Part shown: one piece after another, positions 34,069-43,046 of the stretch | How positions within the stretch are numbered: position 1 is the first letter of the stretch | Layout of the letters: the number at the start of each line of letters is the position of its first letter | Source: Stenotrophomonas oahuensis | GTDB taxonomy: Bacteria > Pseudomonadota > Gammaproteobacteria > Xanthomonadales > Xanthomonadaceae | Length of the DNA: 64,000 nucleotides | NCBI RefSeq assembly: GCF_031834595.1 | Contig: NZ_CP115541.1 | Location: 496,001-560,000, forward strand | Direction: 5' to 3' | Position numbers and translations under genes: made by a program | The notes under the pieces: generated by a model | What the model was told of the DNA's origin: nothing | The model's input: only the letters and a program-made list of their open reading frames with translations | Databases searched by the model: none

Positions 34069-36507
34069 TCAACGAGCCGGGGGAGTGGCCGCTGGAGCGG
34101 CGGAAGCCGGCTCTGCAGCCGGCTCGGGTTTCTTGTCCAGGCCGAACCAGCTGCGCCAGCCACCGCCTTCGCCCTGTCCCTCGCCCTCGCCTTCCGGCAA
34201 CGCGCTGGGCGGTGCGCAGGGGGCGTAGTTCGGCGCATACCCCACCACGAACGGGAACCGGCGCGCGCCCGGGCAGGCGTCGTCGGTGGCGGCCATGCCA
34301 CCGGCTTCCACCGGCTGCCAGTCCAGTCCCTTGTTGTTCACCTTCAACGGCGCGGTGGGCAATCGGCTGAAGATGCCCGACCACACCCGCATCGCGCCGG
34401 TGGCACCAAACAGACCGGTCTGTTCGTTCTGATCGTTGCCCATCCAGACCACGGCCAGATGGTCGCCGGTGTAGCCGGCATACCAGCTGTCGCGTCCATC
34501 GTTGGACGTGCCGGTCTTGCCAGCCGGCTGCAGGCGACCCAGCCCGTCGGCATTGAGGCGCTGCGCGGTGCCACTGGAGACCACCTGCTGCAGACCGATG
34601 CTGATCAGGTTGGCGGCAATCGAGTCGCCCTCCTGGGCCGGGGCCGGGGTCTTGTCGTAACGCTTGAGCAGCTTGCCCTGCGGATCCAGCACGCCGCGCA
34701 CCGCGTGCAGCGGCTGGATTTCGCCGCCCGACGCCAGGAACTGATAAAGCTGCGCCATCGCGTACGGGCTCTGGTCGGTCGAACCCAGAATCACCGAGGG
34801 ATTACTCTCGGCCTTCAAGCCCGCCAGGACGTGGATCAGCTGGGTGACCCGTTCGGGGCCGACCTGCATGCCCACCCGCACCGTGGCCTGGTTGTAGGAA
34901 TTGGCCAGCGCATCGATCAGGCGCACCGTGCCGTGGCTGCGGTTGTCCGCGTTGCCCGGCGTCCAGCGCTTGCCGCGGCTGAGCTGCACGGTGACCGGTG
35001 AGTCATCGACGAAGGTTGCCAGCGAGTATTTGTCCGGCTGGGCAAGCGCCAGCAGGTACACGAACGGCTTGAGCAGCGAGCCGACCGGGCGCTGGGCCTC
35101 GATGGCCCGGTTGAAGCCGGGCTCGGCCACATCGCGGCTGCCGACCACGGCCAGCACATCACCGTTATGCACATCGGTGAGCACCAGACCGGCCTGCAGT
35201 TCCGGGCGACGCTTGTTTTCAAGCGACTTGATCGTCTTGGTGACCGAGCCTTCGGCATAGGCCTGCGCCGACGGCGACATGCCGGTCATCACGCTCAGGC
35301 CGGCCCCCTGCAGTACCGACTCGGGGTAATCGTGCCCCAACTGGCGACGCACCAGATCAACATAGGCCGGGAAACGGTTGGCCGCGATCAGGCCCGGCAC
35401 CTTCGCCACGCCCAGCGGAGCCTTCAGCGCACGCTCCAGCTCGGCCTGGTCGATCAGGCCGTTCTCGTGCAGTTTGCCGAGCACGAAGTTGCGGCGATCC
35501 AGCGCGCGCTCCGGGTTGCGGCGCGGGTCGTAGTACGACGGCCCCTTGACCAGCCCGATCAGCAGCGCGATGTGTTCGGTGTTGAGCGAGGACAGGTCGC
35601 GTCCGAACCAGAATTCGGCACCGGAGGACATGCCGTGGATCGCCTGGCTGCCGCGCTGGCCCAGATAGACCTGGTTGAGATAGGCCTCCAGGATGGTGCG
35701 CTTGTCGTAGCGCGCCTCCATGATGAGCGCGTAAAGCACTTCATTGAACTTGCGGGTGACGGTCTGTTCCTTGCCGATGCCGAGCAACCCGCTGCGGGCC
35801 AGCTGCTGGGTCAGGGTGGACGCGCCCTGCCGGCTCTGTCCGCCCGAGCGCACGGTCACCCATACGGCCCGGACGATGCCGCTCAGGTCGATGCCGTGGT
35901 GACGGTTGAAGTCCTTGTCCTCCACCGCCTGCAGACCGGTCACCAGCAGTTCCGGGGTTTCCTCCAGGCGCACGAGGCGACGCTCTTCCTGCTTCTGGCC
36001 GTACAGCGTGGCAATACGCGCCGGGTCCAGACGGGCGGCCTTCAGCGCCTTCCGGTTGCCGGCGTCGCGCAGCGAGGCGATCTGCCCGCCGGACACGGTG
36101 AGCTCGACCCGGCGCGGAGCCACCGGGCCGTCCACGTCGTTGTAGCCACGGCTGGAAATGACGAAGCGCCCGCCGTCCTGGCTGAACGTGGCCGGCGATT
36201 TACCGGTGCCGTCGTCGCGGTATGCCGCGGCCGCCAGTTCGGTTTTCAGGGTCTGCGTGTCCATCGCCACGCCCGGGGCCAGCACCAAGGGGCGCGCGTA
36301 CACCCGCGTGGGGATCTGCCAGCGCAGTTCACCGAATCGCTGCGTCACCTGCTTGTTCAGGTAGACGGTGTAAGGGATCAGAAATCCCAGTGCCAGCGCG
36401 AAAGCCGCAATGCCTGCCGTGATGAGCCGGCTGCGCCAGCGCGGCCAGCGGCTTTCGGTGTCGTCGTCAAACGCGTCGGTGTCGTCGGAATCGTAACGTG
36501 GGGGCAC
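34069..36507 (-). CDS. mrcB: Penicillin-binding protein 1B (bifunctional peptidoglycan synthase)
   Basis: The protein has 812 residues. After a short acidic cytoplasmic tail there is one membrane helix (about 30-50), a UB2H-like regulatory domain, and the GT51 glycosyltransferase ('VEDKDFNRHHGIDLSGIVRA', 'GASTLTQQLARS'). The transpeptidase has S-L-L-K in 'RPVGSLLKPFVYL', 'SYN' in 'ALANSYNQATVRVG' and KTGT in 'AGKTGTSNDGRDSWYAGYTGD'. It polymerises and cross-links peptidoglycan in the periplasm. The start is GTG 36507 (MPPRYDSDDTDAFDDD). The C-terminus is Pro/Ala-rich. It forms an operon with the TPR lipoprotein. Confidence 0.95.
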   Translation of the reverse strand: MPPRYDSDDTDAFDDDTESRWPRWRSRLITAGIAAFALALGFLIPYTVYLNKQVTQRFGELRWQIPTRVYARPLVLAPGVAMDTQTLKTELAAAAYRDDGTGKSPATFSQDGGRFVISSRGYNDVDGPVAPRRVELTVSGGQIASLRDAGNRKALKAARLDPARIATLYGQKQEERRLVRLEETPELLVTGLQAVEDKDFNRHHGIDLSGIVRAVWVTVRSGGQSRQGASTLTQQLARSGLLGIGKEQTVTRKFNEVLYALIMEARYDKRTILEAYLNQVYLGQRGSQAIHGMSSGAEFWFGRDLSSLNTEHIALLIGLVKGPSYYDPRRNPERALDRRNFVLGKLHENGLIDQAELERALKAPLGVAKVPGLIAANRFPAYVDLVRRQLGHDYPESVLQGAGLSVMTGMSPSAQAYAEGSVTKTIKSLENKRRPELQAGLVLTDVHNGDVLAVVGSRDVAEPGFNRAIEAQRPVGSLLKPFVYLLALAQPDKYSLATFVDDSPVTVQLSRGKRWTPGNADNRSHGTVRLIDALANSYNQATVRVGMQVGPERVTQLIHVLAGLKAESNPSVILGSTDQSPYAMAQLYQFLASGGEIQPLHAVRGVLDPQGKLLKRYDKTPAPAQEGDSIAANLISIGLQQVVSSGTAQRLNADGLGRLQPAGKTGTSNDGRDSWYAGYTGDHLAVVWMGNDQNEQTGLFGATGAMRVWSGIFSRLPTAPLKVNNKGLDWQPVEAGGMAATDDACPGARRFPFVVGYAPNYAPCAPPSALPEGEGEGQGEGGGWRSWFGLDKKPEPAAEPASAAPAATPPAR

Positions 36508-36591
36508 GGGATTTTCGAAGAATAAACTTCGTCGAGTCTACCCCAGTGGCCACGGCGGCAGAGTCGCGGCCATTCGCCGTTTCGCCGCAGT

Positions 36592-37656
36592 TCAATCAGG
36601 TAAACCGTGACCCCGCAGGCCCGCCCATGCCCCACGGCAGGCCGCCGCCGCCCCGCGCCAGCCGGCACCGGCCAGGCAGGCGTTGGCCAGACGCCCCACA
36701 AGACGAGGCGCGTCGCCCACGATCCAGCGGGTTCTCACGTCGGCCCGTCGGTACAGCGCCAGACGCGACCACGCCATCCGCCAGGTGAGTGCTGCGAGAC
36801 CCCTAAATGGTGCCGGCGCAATCGCTTCGTGCTGGGCGTCCAGCACGGCCACCGCGCTCGCCAACCGTTCGGCAGTACGGCTGCGGGCCTCCGGATCGAA
36901 CAGCACCAACCCGCGTAGTTGCGAAAGCAGCGAACGACGGGTGGCCCCGATCTGATTGCCGCCATGCTGCCGGTAGTCGATGGTGGCAGGGCGATGCACG
37001 TCCAATCCGCGCGCCAGCGAGGCGACGACGGCCAACCACTCGTCATGGCTCCAGTACCGGGGCACCGGCAATCCGGATTGGAGCAGGCCGCGCCTGAGCG
37101 CACACGTCGCCCCGGTAACGAAGTTGCGTACAAGAACCGCGTCCAGCAACCGGCCTGAACGCTCCAGAGACAGTTCGGCCGGATGAACGCCAAGAACCTC
37201 CAACAGCGTCGAGCCCAGTGGCTGCCCCGTCCTGTCCACCAGGCGCGCGTCTCCGTGAAGCATCAAAAGCCCCGTCTCCGCGTCAAACCGTTCCACCAGT
37301 ACCTGCACCCGATCCGCGTGCCACACGTCATCCTGATCGCTCAGGAACAGGATGTCCGCCGTGCAGCGCAGCAACGTTTCGGAGAAATTCTGGACATAGC
37401 CCAGGTTGCGCACATTCTCGATGATCTCGACCCGGATTCCGCGCGATGCCGCATCGATGCGGAACCGTTCGAGAATGGAAAGGGTGGTGTCGCTCGATCC
37501 GTCGTCCCCGACCACGATCTCGTCGACCGGTACGGTCTGCGCCAGAATGCTGTCCAACTGTGCCTGGAGATATTCAGCGCCGTTGTAGGTACACAAGGCG
37601 ACGCCGATTCGTTCCGCAGATGTCCGCCCCGTTGCTGGAAGGCCGGTCCCGATCAC
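36592..37656 (-). CDS. Family 2 glycosyltransferase
   Basis: The protein has 354 residues with a GT-A fold: 'IGVALCTYNGAEYLQAQLDSILAQT', 'VGDDGSSDTT' for nucleotide binding, the DxD-type 'FLSDQDDVWHADR', and 'YWSHDEWLAVV' as the likely base region. It resembles rhamnosyl-transferase-like enzymes of O-antigen synthesis. The start GTG 37656 overlaps the stop of the epimerase gene (GTGA), so the two are coupled. The acceptor is unknown. It lies just upstream of mrcB on the same strand, but no link to peptidoglycan is shown. Confidence 0.88.
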   Translation of the reverse strand: MIGTGLPATGRTSAERIGVALCTYNGAEYLQAQLDSILAQTVPVDEIVVGDDGSSDTTLSILERFRIDAASRGIRVEIIENVRNLGYVQNFSETLLRCTADILFLSDQDDVWHADRVQVLVERFDAETGLLMLHGDARLVDRTGQPLGSTLLEVLGVHPAELSLERSGRLLDAVLVRNFVTGATCALRRGLLQSGLPVPRYWSHDEWLAVVASLARGLDVHRPATIDYRQHGGNQIGATRRSLLSQLRGLVLFDPEARSRTAERLASAVAVLDAQHEAIAPAPFRGLAALTWRMAWSRLALYRRADVRTRWIVGDAPRLVGRLANACLAGAGWRGAAAACRGAWAGLRGHGLPD

Positions 37657-38537
37657 GAAGCTGCAGCCTCGATCCGCGCCAATGCCTCGTTGCGGGACAG
37701 CGGCACCCACGCGCCTGCATCCGGCTGGAAAGGCCGCGGATGGATACCGAGCAGCGCCCGCAAGGGGCCATTATCTGCGATCAGATCCTGTTGCAGCCGG
37801 GAAACTGGACCGCGTGCCCTCGGTACAGCAGCGGCCAACAGGCGCAGCAGCGCTTGCGGCAGAGGGACCGGCAAGGTCCGTTCCGCCATGCTGGCGTGGA
37901 CACGCCTGAACATCTCTGCATAGTGCAGACGCTCTCCGCCACCGATTTCAACGACCTTGCCTGCCGTCGCATCGGTGTGCAGCGCCGCCACCACGGCCTG
38001 GGCGATGTCGTCTGCATGCACCGGCTGGCGCATGCCGTGCGCCATCGGAATCGGGAACAGGCGCGCGCGACGGGCCCGCGCGACAATCGGCGTCAGGCTT
38101 TTATCGATTCCCGCGCCATAGATCAGAGTGGGGCGCAGGATGGTCCACTGCATGCCTAGGCGCTCGGCCTGCGTGGTCAGACCCGTTTCACCTCTGCGCA
38201 ACCATGCCACCACGGCCTGTTCGTCGCTCTGTGCCGACGACTCCTTGGTGACCACGCTCATGGAACTGGTGGCGATGATCCGCGGCGCGGGTGCCGAATC
38301 CTGTGCCGCCAGCCACGGCAACCAGCCCTCCATCGATGTGAAGCTGACAATGGCCTGCCAGGTCTGACCTTGAAACGACGACAGGGCGTCACCCAGATCG
38401 CCGGTCCACCACTCCACTCCGGGCTGCGACGGCTGCGGCTGTCGACTCACGGCCAGCACCGGAATACCCGCCTGCAACAGACGAGGCAACAGATAGCGAC
38501 CGATCTGACTGGTCGCGCCGGAAACAAGGACGGTCAT
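37653..38537 (-). CDS. NAD(P)-dependent epimerase/dehydratase-like protein
   Basis: The protein has 294 residues. The N-terminal Rossmann motif is 'VLVSGATSQIGRYLLPRLL'. 'IIATSSMSV' corresponds to the catalytic serine strand, but no Y-x-x-x-K follows at the usual distance, so it is an atypical extended SDR and may not be an epimerase. 'ILRPTLIYGAGIDKSLTP' and 'QPVHADDIAQAVVAAL' are typical of the group. It is coupled by a 4-bp overlap to the glycosyltransferase, suggesting a joint role in glycan or nucleotide-sugar handling. Confidence 0.8.
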   Translation of the reverse strand: MTVLVSGATSQIGRYLLPRLLQAGIPVLAVSRQPQPSQPGVEWWTGDLGDALSSFQGQTWQAIVSFTSMEGWLPWLAAQDSAPAPRIIATSSMSVVTKESSAQSDEQAVVAWLRRGETGLTTQAERLGMQWTILRPTLIYGAGIDKSLTPIVARARRARLFPIPMAHGMRQPVHADDIAQAVVAALHTDATAGKVVEIGGGERLHYAEMFRRVHASMAERTLPVPLPQALLRLLAAAVPRARGPVSRLQQDLIADNGPLRALLGIHPRPFQPDAGAWVPLSRNEALARIEAAAS

Positions 38538-38590
38538 GCCGCAGCCTGTGTGAAATGACGGCGTAATATACCCGAGCGGCAGCACTCCCT

Positions 38591-40159
38591 TCAGCGCAGC
38601 CCTTCCACATCCTGCAATCGCTGCTCAAGCGCCAGATGCTCGGGACTTGCCGGATTGCTGCCCAGTTCAGTGGCGGCCTGCAGTGCCGCACGGGCAAAAG
38701 CGACATCGCCTCGCCCCAGCCGCTCACTGCCGACCGCCAGCCAGCGCTGCGCCAGCCGCTGACGTGCGGCGGCCGCCGCTCCGTCCTCCGGCGACAATGC
38801 CTGCCACGCCCCCAGGCAGGCACCCGCCGCCTGAACCCGGTTTTCACGCAGGCGGTCCTCAAAGCAGTTTCGACTGGCCGGCAGCAGTTGACGGGCCGCG
38901 TCATGCACCCGCGCATCCTGCGGTGCCAGTGCCTGCGCCGCCCGCAGCGCATCGTAGGCACTGTTGCCCGGCGGGGTCAGGAAGCGCCCCTGGGCCTGGG
39001 CCAGTTCGAAACGCTGCAGGAGTTCCTTCAGTTCCTGTTCGCGGCGTGCGCGTGGGGCACGCGGGGTTGCGAGGGCCTTTTCCGCTTGACGGGCTTGGTT
39101 CAACGACTGCCGCGCACCCTGCAGCGCGCGCGCGGAGACGCCTGTCGCTTCGGCCCGGCCCAGCATCTGTTCGGCCTCTGCGAAACGGAAATCGCCGGCC
39201 AGACGATTGGCCTCGGTCAACCACGCATCGCCCACCTGCAGCAGTCCCTGCTGAGCCATCGGCTCATCCGGACGCGCCGCGATCACGGCCTTGAAATGAT
39301 TGGCAGCGGTATCCCAGCGTCGCGCTTTCAACGCCTGCTGTCCCAACTGCAGGCGGCGCTCCAACGCGCTGTTGAGTGCCGCTTCGGTCGCTGGCAGGTC
39401 CACATGCCCGGCATCAAACACCCGCGCGCGCCGCACCAGCGGTGCAGCGCGGGCCACGTCGCCTTGCGCCGCCGCACTGCGCGCCTGGAGCAGCAATTCA
39501 GTCAGCGCATCCTCGCGCCCTTCCAATGCCCGCAGATGATTGGGTGCCAGCGCCAGCACCTGCTGGAACAAGGGCAGCGCGCTGTCATCGCTGCCATCCA
39601 GGCGCTGAGCCTGCAGTGCCGCTTCGGCGCGCCCGAGCAGGACTCCGAACCCTGCACCGGACTGCTGTCGCACGCGAAGCGCGTCAGCAACGGCATCGGC
39701 ATCGCGTTGCGGCACCTGCAGTTCGCGCGCCAGTTCCAGACCGCGCTGCGCGCCGTCCAGGTCGTCCGCCTGCAGCGCACGGCGCGCCTGTGCCAGTGCC
39801 GCCTGTCCGGTGCGCGCCAGACCTTCCCGCGCCTGCGGCCGATCACCGTCCAGTGCCAGAGCCGCCTGGTACCACTCGCGGGCCCCGTTGCCATCAACTG
39901 CGCTGAGATGACCCGCCGCCAACGCACGGTCGCCACGATCCAGCAACTGCTCGATCTGCGGCTCGTTCCAGAACCAGTTGGCCAGCGGTGCGCGAAATGC
40001 CACCAGCAACAGGAACAACGTTGCGGCCACCAGCAGTGCCCAGCGCCATACGCGCCGCGCATGCCAGGCCTGCACGCGCCACCATCGCCCCTCGCGGCGG
40101 ACCCGACGCAGGGCAGCATGGGCGGCATCCTCATGCGGTGCGGGAGCTTGGCGGCTCAT
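38591..40159 (-). CDS. TPR-rich inner-membrane protein of unknown function
   Basis: The protein has 522 residues. A basic cytoplasmic N-terminus precedes one membrane helix (about 40-58, WALLVAATLFLLLVAF). The rest is an alanine/arginine/glutamine-rich helical array with TPR-like units, for example 'LLDRGDRALAAGHLSAVDGNGAREWYQAALAL' and 'GQQALKARRWDTAANHFKAVIAARPDEP'. Such topology suits a periplasmic scaffold. It lies between relA and the epimerase, 29 bp from relA. I do not recognise it as a named protein. Confidence 0.75.
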   Translation of the reverse strand: MSRQAPAPHEDAAHAALRRVRREGRWWRVQAWHARRVWRWALLVAATLFLLLVAFRAPLANWFWNEPQIEQLLDRGDRALAAGHLSAVDGNGAREWYQAALALDGDRPQAREGLARTGQAALAQARRALQADDLDGAQRGLELARELQVPQRDADAVADALRVRQQSGAGFGVLLGRAEAALQAQRLDGSDDSALPLFQQVLALAPNHLRALEGREDALTELLLQARSAAAQGDVARAAPLVRRARVFDAGHVDLPATEAALNSALERRLQLGQQALKARRWDTAANHFKAVIAARPDEPMAQQGLLQVGDAWLTEANRLAGDFRFAEAEQMLGRAEATGVSARALQGARQSLNQARQAEKALATPRAPRARREQELKELLQRFELAQAQGRFLTPPGNSAYDALRAAQALAPQDARVHDAARQLLPASRNCFEDRLRENRVQAAGACLGAWQALSPEDGAAAAARQRLAQRWLAVGSERLGRGDVAFARAALQAATELGSNPASPEHLALEQRLQDVEGLR

Positions 40160-40188
40160 CCGTTGAGCCTAGCGCTGGTCACGTGAGT

Positions 40189-42342
40189 TCAGCCTAGACG
40201 CCGCACGTCGTTGACGCCGGGCAGGGCATCCAGCTTGCCCAGCAGGGTGGCCAACTGCCCGTAATCGCTCACCTTCAGCCGCAGCCGCAGATGCGCACGG
40301 CCGCTGTTGCGGACGTTGTCACTGTGAATGTCGAGCACATACGCGTCTTCCTGCGCGATCAGATTGGTGATGTCCTTCAGCAGCCAGCGGCGATCCACCG
40401 CGTTGACCACCACGTCCACCTCGTAACCACCGCCGGCCTGCCCCCACTCCACCGGCAGAATCCGCTGCGGGCTGGCAGCCTGCAGCCGTGCCAGCGCGGC
40501 GCAGTCGGTACGGTGCACGGTCACGCCGCGGCTGCGGGTGAGATACCCCACGATGGGTTCACCGGCGACCGGCTGGCAGCAGCGCGCCAACTGCACCAGC
40601 AGGTTGCCCACGCCCTGTACGGTGAATTTGGATTTGCCCAGGTTTTCACGCCGCGCGGTGGGTCGCGGCAGTGACGGCGTTGCCGGCTGGGTCGCCGCGC
40701 GTTCAGCCTCCAGCAGCGCCCGACTGACCTGATGCGGACCGGTGTCGCCCAGCGCCACCTGAATGTACAGGTCGTCGACACTGTCCGCGTGGAACTTCTT
40801 CGCGGCCACCGCCAGATCAGCGTGCTGCAGGCCCAGCCGCTTCAGTTCGCGGTCCAGCAGCTCACGACCGGCCTGCACGTTGCGGGCCCGGTCCAGCTTG
40901 TGGAACCAGCCACGCACCTTTTCGCGCGACCGGTTGCTGGCCAGGTACCCATTGGCCACCAGCAGCCAGTCGCGGCGCGGATCGGCTTCCTTGCCGGTCA
41001 GGATCTCCACCCGGTCACCACTGCGCAGGCGGTAGGTCAACGGCACGATGCGGCCATTGACCTTCGCACCGCGGCAGCGATGCCCCACCATGGTGTGTAC
41101 GTGGTAGGCGAAATCCAGCGGCGTGGCCCCTTGTGGCAGGTCCATCACCTCGTCCTTGGGGCTGAGCGCATAGACCCGGTCCTCGGTCAGCTCAGCATCC
41201 AGCGCACCGGCCAGCTCACCGCCCTGCCCGTCCTGGGAATGCTCCAGCAACTGGCGCATCCAGGTGATCTTGCGGTCGAAGGCCTTCTCTGCGCCCTTGC
41301 TGCCTTCCTTGTAACGCCAGTGCGCGGCCACGCCCAGCTCTGCCTGGGCATGCATATCGTGGGTGCGGATCTGCACTTCAATGGTGCGCCCTTCCGGGCC
41401 GATCACCGCGGTATGCAGCGAGCGATAGTCGTTCGCCTTGGGGCGCGCGATGTAATCGTCGAACTCACTGGGCACCGGCACCCACAGCGAATGCACCACG
41501 CCCAGCGCGGCATAACAGGCTGCCACGTCCTTGACCATCACCCGCACCGCGCGGATGTCATACAGCTGGTCGAAGGCCAGCCGCTTCTTCTGCATCTTCC
41601 GCCAGATGCTGTAGATATGCTTGGGACGCCCGCTGACATCGGCCTCTATGCCCTGCGCGACCAGCTCGCGCGACAGGGTCTTCTTTACCGTATCCACGTA
41701 GCGCTCGCGGGCCAGCCGGGTCTCATCGACCTCGCGTGCGATGCGCCGGTAGGTGTCCGGCTCCAGGTGGCGGAACGCGAGATCTTCCAGTTCCCATTTC
41801 AACTGCCAGATGCCCAAGCGGTTGGCCAGCGGCGCATGGATATCGCGCGTGAGCTGGGCCAGCGCGCGGCGCTCTTCTTCGGGCAGGCGGTCGGCGGCAC
41901 GCATGCGCGCCAGCTGTCGCGCCAGCAGGATCGGCACCACCCGCAGATCGTGGATGATCGACAGCAGCAGGCGACGCAATCCTTCGCTGTTGCGGCCGGC
42001 CTCGCGTCCGGCGTGCAGCGCCCAGACCTGGTCGGCCGCGTCCAGGCCCTCGAGCAGGCCCAGCACCGCGGTCTTGAGCGTTCCCAGGGGCAATGCTTCC
42101 AGGCCCGCACGCAAGCCGGGCAGGTCGAACAGCAGCCCAGCCACCAGCGCGCTGTCGTCGGCCGACAACAAGGCCAGCGCGTCCATGGTATCGACCAGCA
42201 CCGGCCAGCTGGCCTGCTGGGCGTGATCGGTACCTTCCTCATGCCAGCGTTGCAGCAGCGCATCGCGCAGGGGCGTCGACAGCGACGCCATCGACGGTCG
42301 GTTCAACAAGGCATCCAGGCCGGGGGCAGAAGCGCGGTTCAC
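40189..42342 (-). CDS. relA: (p)ppGpp synthetase RelA
   Basis: The protein has 717 residues. Order: an inactive HD-like hydrolase domain (the HD motif region reads 'LLFDLPGLRAG'), the synthetase domain ('DQLYDIRAVRVMV', 'DYIARPKANDYRSLHTAVIGPEGRTIEVQIRTHDMH'-type sequence), a TGS domain from about 390 ('DEVMDLPQGATPLDFAYHVHT'), helical and zinc-finger regions ('RCCQPVAGEPIVGY'), and a C-terminal ACT domain. This is the ribosome-dependent stringent-response synthase, distinct from SpoT because the hydrolase residues are missing. The start is GTG 42342. It is the first gene of a minus-strand run into the TPR protein. Confidence 0.95.
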   Translation of the reverse strand: MNRASAPGLDALLNRPSMASLSTPLRDALLQRWHEEGTDHAQQASWPVLVDTMDALALLSADDSALVAGLLFDLPGLRAGLEALPLGTLKTAVLGLLEGLDAADQVWALHAGREAGRNSEGLRRLLLSIIHDLRVVPILLARQLARMRAADRLPEEERRALAQLTRDIHAPLANRLGIWQLKWELEDLAFRHLEPDTYRRIAREVDETRLARERYVDTVKKTLSRELVAQGIEADVSGRPKHIYSIWRKMQKKRLAFDQLYDIRAVRVMVKDVAACYAALGVVHSLWVPVPSEFDDYIARPKANDYRSLHTAVIGPEGRTIEVQIRTHDMHAQAELGVAAHWRYKEGSKGAEKAFDRKITWMRQLLEHSQDGQGGELAGALDAELTEDRVYALSPKDEVMDLPQGATPLDFAYHVHTMVGHRCRGAKVNGRIVPLTYRLRSGDRVEILTGKEADPRRDWLLVANGYLASNRSREKVRGWFHKLDRARNVQAGRELLDRELKRLGLQHADLAVAAKKFHADSVDDLYIQVALGDTGPHQVSRALLEAERAATQPATPSLPRPTARRENLGKSKFTVQGVGNLLVQLARCCQPVAGEPIVGYLTRSRGVTVHRTDCAALARLQAASPQRILPVEWGQAGGGYEVDVVVNAVDRRWLLKDITNLIAQEDAYVLDIHSDNVRNSGRAHLRLRLKVSDYGQLATLLGKLDALPGVNDVRRLG

Positions 42343-42371
42343 AGCATCGTGCAGGTGGGACAGAGGCCTCT

Positions 42372-42400
42372 ACACTAGCGCCCCCTCCGTTGCCGGACAA
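42372..42400 (-). promoter_or_regulatory. Promoter of relA
   Basis: The -35 is TTGTCC (42395-42400), the -10 is TAGTGT (42372-42377) and the spacer is 17 bp, with a start near 42365, 23 bp before the GTG. Confidence 0.45.
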
Positions 42401-42439
42401 TCAAAACAGGTGCATGAGCTGACGGCGGACACGCCACGG

Positions 42440-42445
42440 TACAAT
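42440..42445 (+). promoter_or_regulatory. Possible -10 element before the small secreted protein
   Basis: TACAAT lies 25 bp upstream of ATG 42470. No good -35 is seen at the usual distance. A GGAG ribosome site lies at 42459-42462. Confidence 0.35.
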
Positions 42446-42469
42446 CCGGGCAAATCCTGGAGACCTGCC

Positions 42470-43006
42470 ATGCGCTTTTCCCGTTTGAGGATGTTGGCCA
42501 GTGCGGCCATTCTGTTGGGCCTTGCGTCGCCGGCCCTGGCCCAGCGCGTGGTCGAAGGCGATCTGCAGCAGCAGATGACACCCGCCGAGTTCAAGGCAGC
42601 GGGGCTGGACAAGCTGAGCGCAGCCGAGCTGGCCGCGCTGAACGGATGGCTGCAGGGCAAAGTGGCCGCCGTCACTGCCGGCGTGCGCGAACAGGTGCGC
42701 GAGGAAGTCCGCGAAGAAGCACGCGAAGAGGGCCGCCAGGAAGTCATCGTCAAGAACCGCGGCTTCTTCGATTTCGGCAGCAAGGAGCCGATCGTCAGCA
42801 CCCTCCAGGGCGAATTCCGCGGGTTCGGCAAGGGCCGCCGCTATGTACTGGCCAACAAGCAGGAATGGGAGCAGACCGACGACGTCACCCTGGCCGGCGT
42901 GCGCCGGACCGATCCGGAGGTTTCGATCAGCCCGGGCGTCATGGGCGTGTGGTATCTGCAGCTCAAGGGTGTGAACACGAAGGCGAAAGTGCAGCGCGTC
43001 AAGTGA
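42470..43006 (+). CDS. Small exported protein with a charged coiled-coil segment
   Basis: The protein has 178 residues. A clear signal peptide (MRFSRLRMLASAAILLGLASPALA) puts it in the periplasm. Residues 25-65 are helical, then comes a strongly charged segment of the form VREQVREEVREEAREE (about 71-90), and a C-terminal beta-rich part with aromatic residues ('FRGFGKGRRYVLANKQEWEQTDD', 'GVWYLQLKGV'). I do not recognise the family; similar proteins in xanthomonads are annotated as hypothetical. It is divergent from relA and convergent with hrpA. ATG 42470 is chosen for the signal peptide and GGAG site. Confidence 0.8.
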   Translation: MRFSRLRMLASAAILLGLASPALAQRVVEGDLQQQMTPAEFKAAGLDKLSAAELAALNGWLQGKVAAVTAGVREQVREEVREEAREEGRQEVIVKNRGFFDFGSKEPIVSTLQGEFRGFGKGRRYVLANKQEWEQTDDVTLAGVRRTDPEVSISPGVMGVWYLQLKGVNTKAKVQRVK

Positions 43007-43021
43007 CGCACTGCAGGCGCG

Positions 43022-43046
43022 GCCAAGGGTGGACATCACCCTTGGC
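43022..43046. terminator. Shared hairpin between convergent genes
   Basis: GCCAAGGGT / ACCCTTGGC is a perfect 9-bp stem with a 7-base loop that contains part of the hrpA stop codon. It has no T tract, so termination strength is uncertain. Confidence 0.4.
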
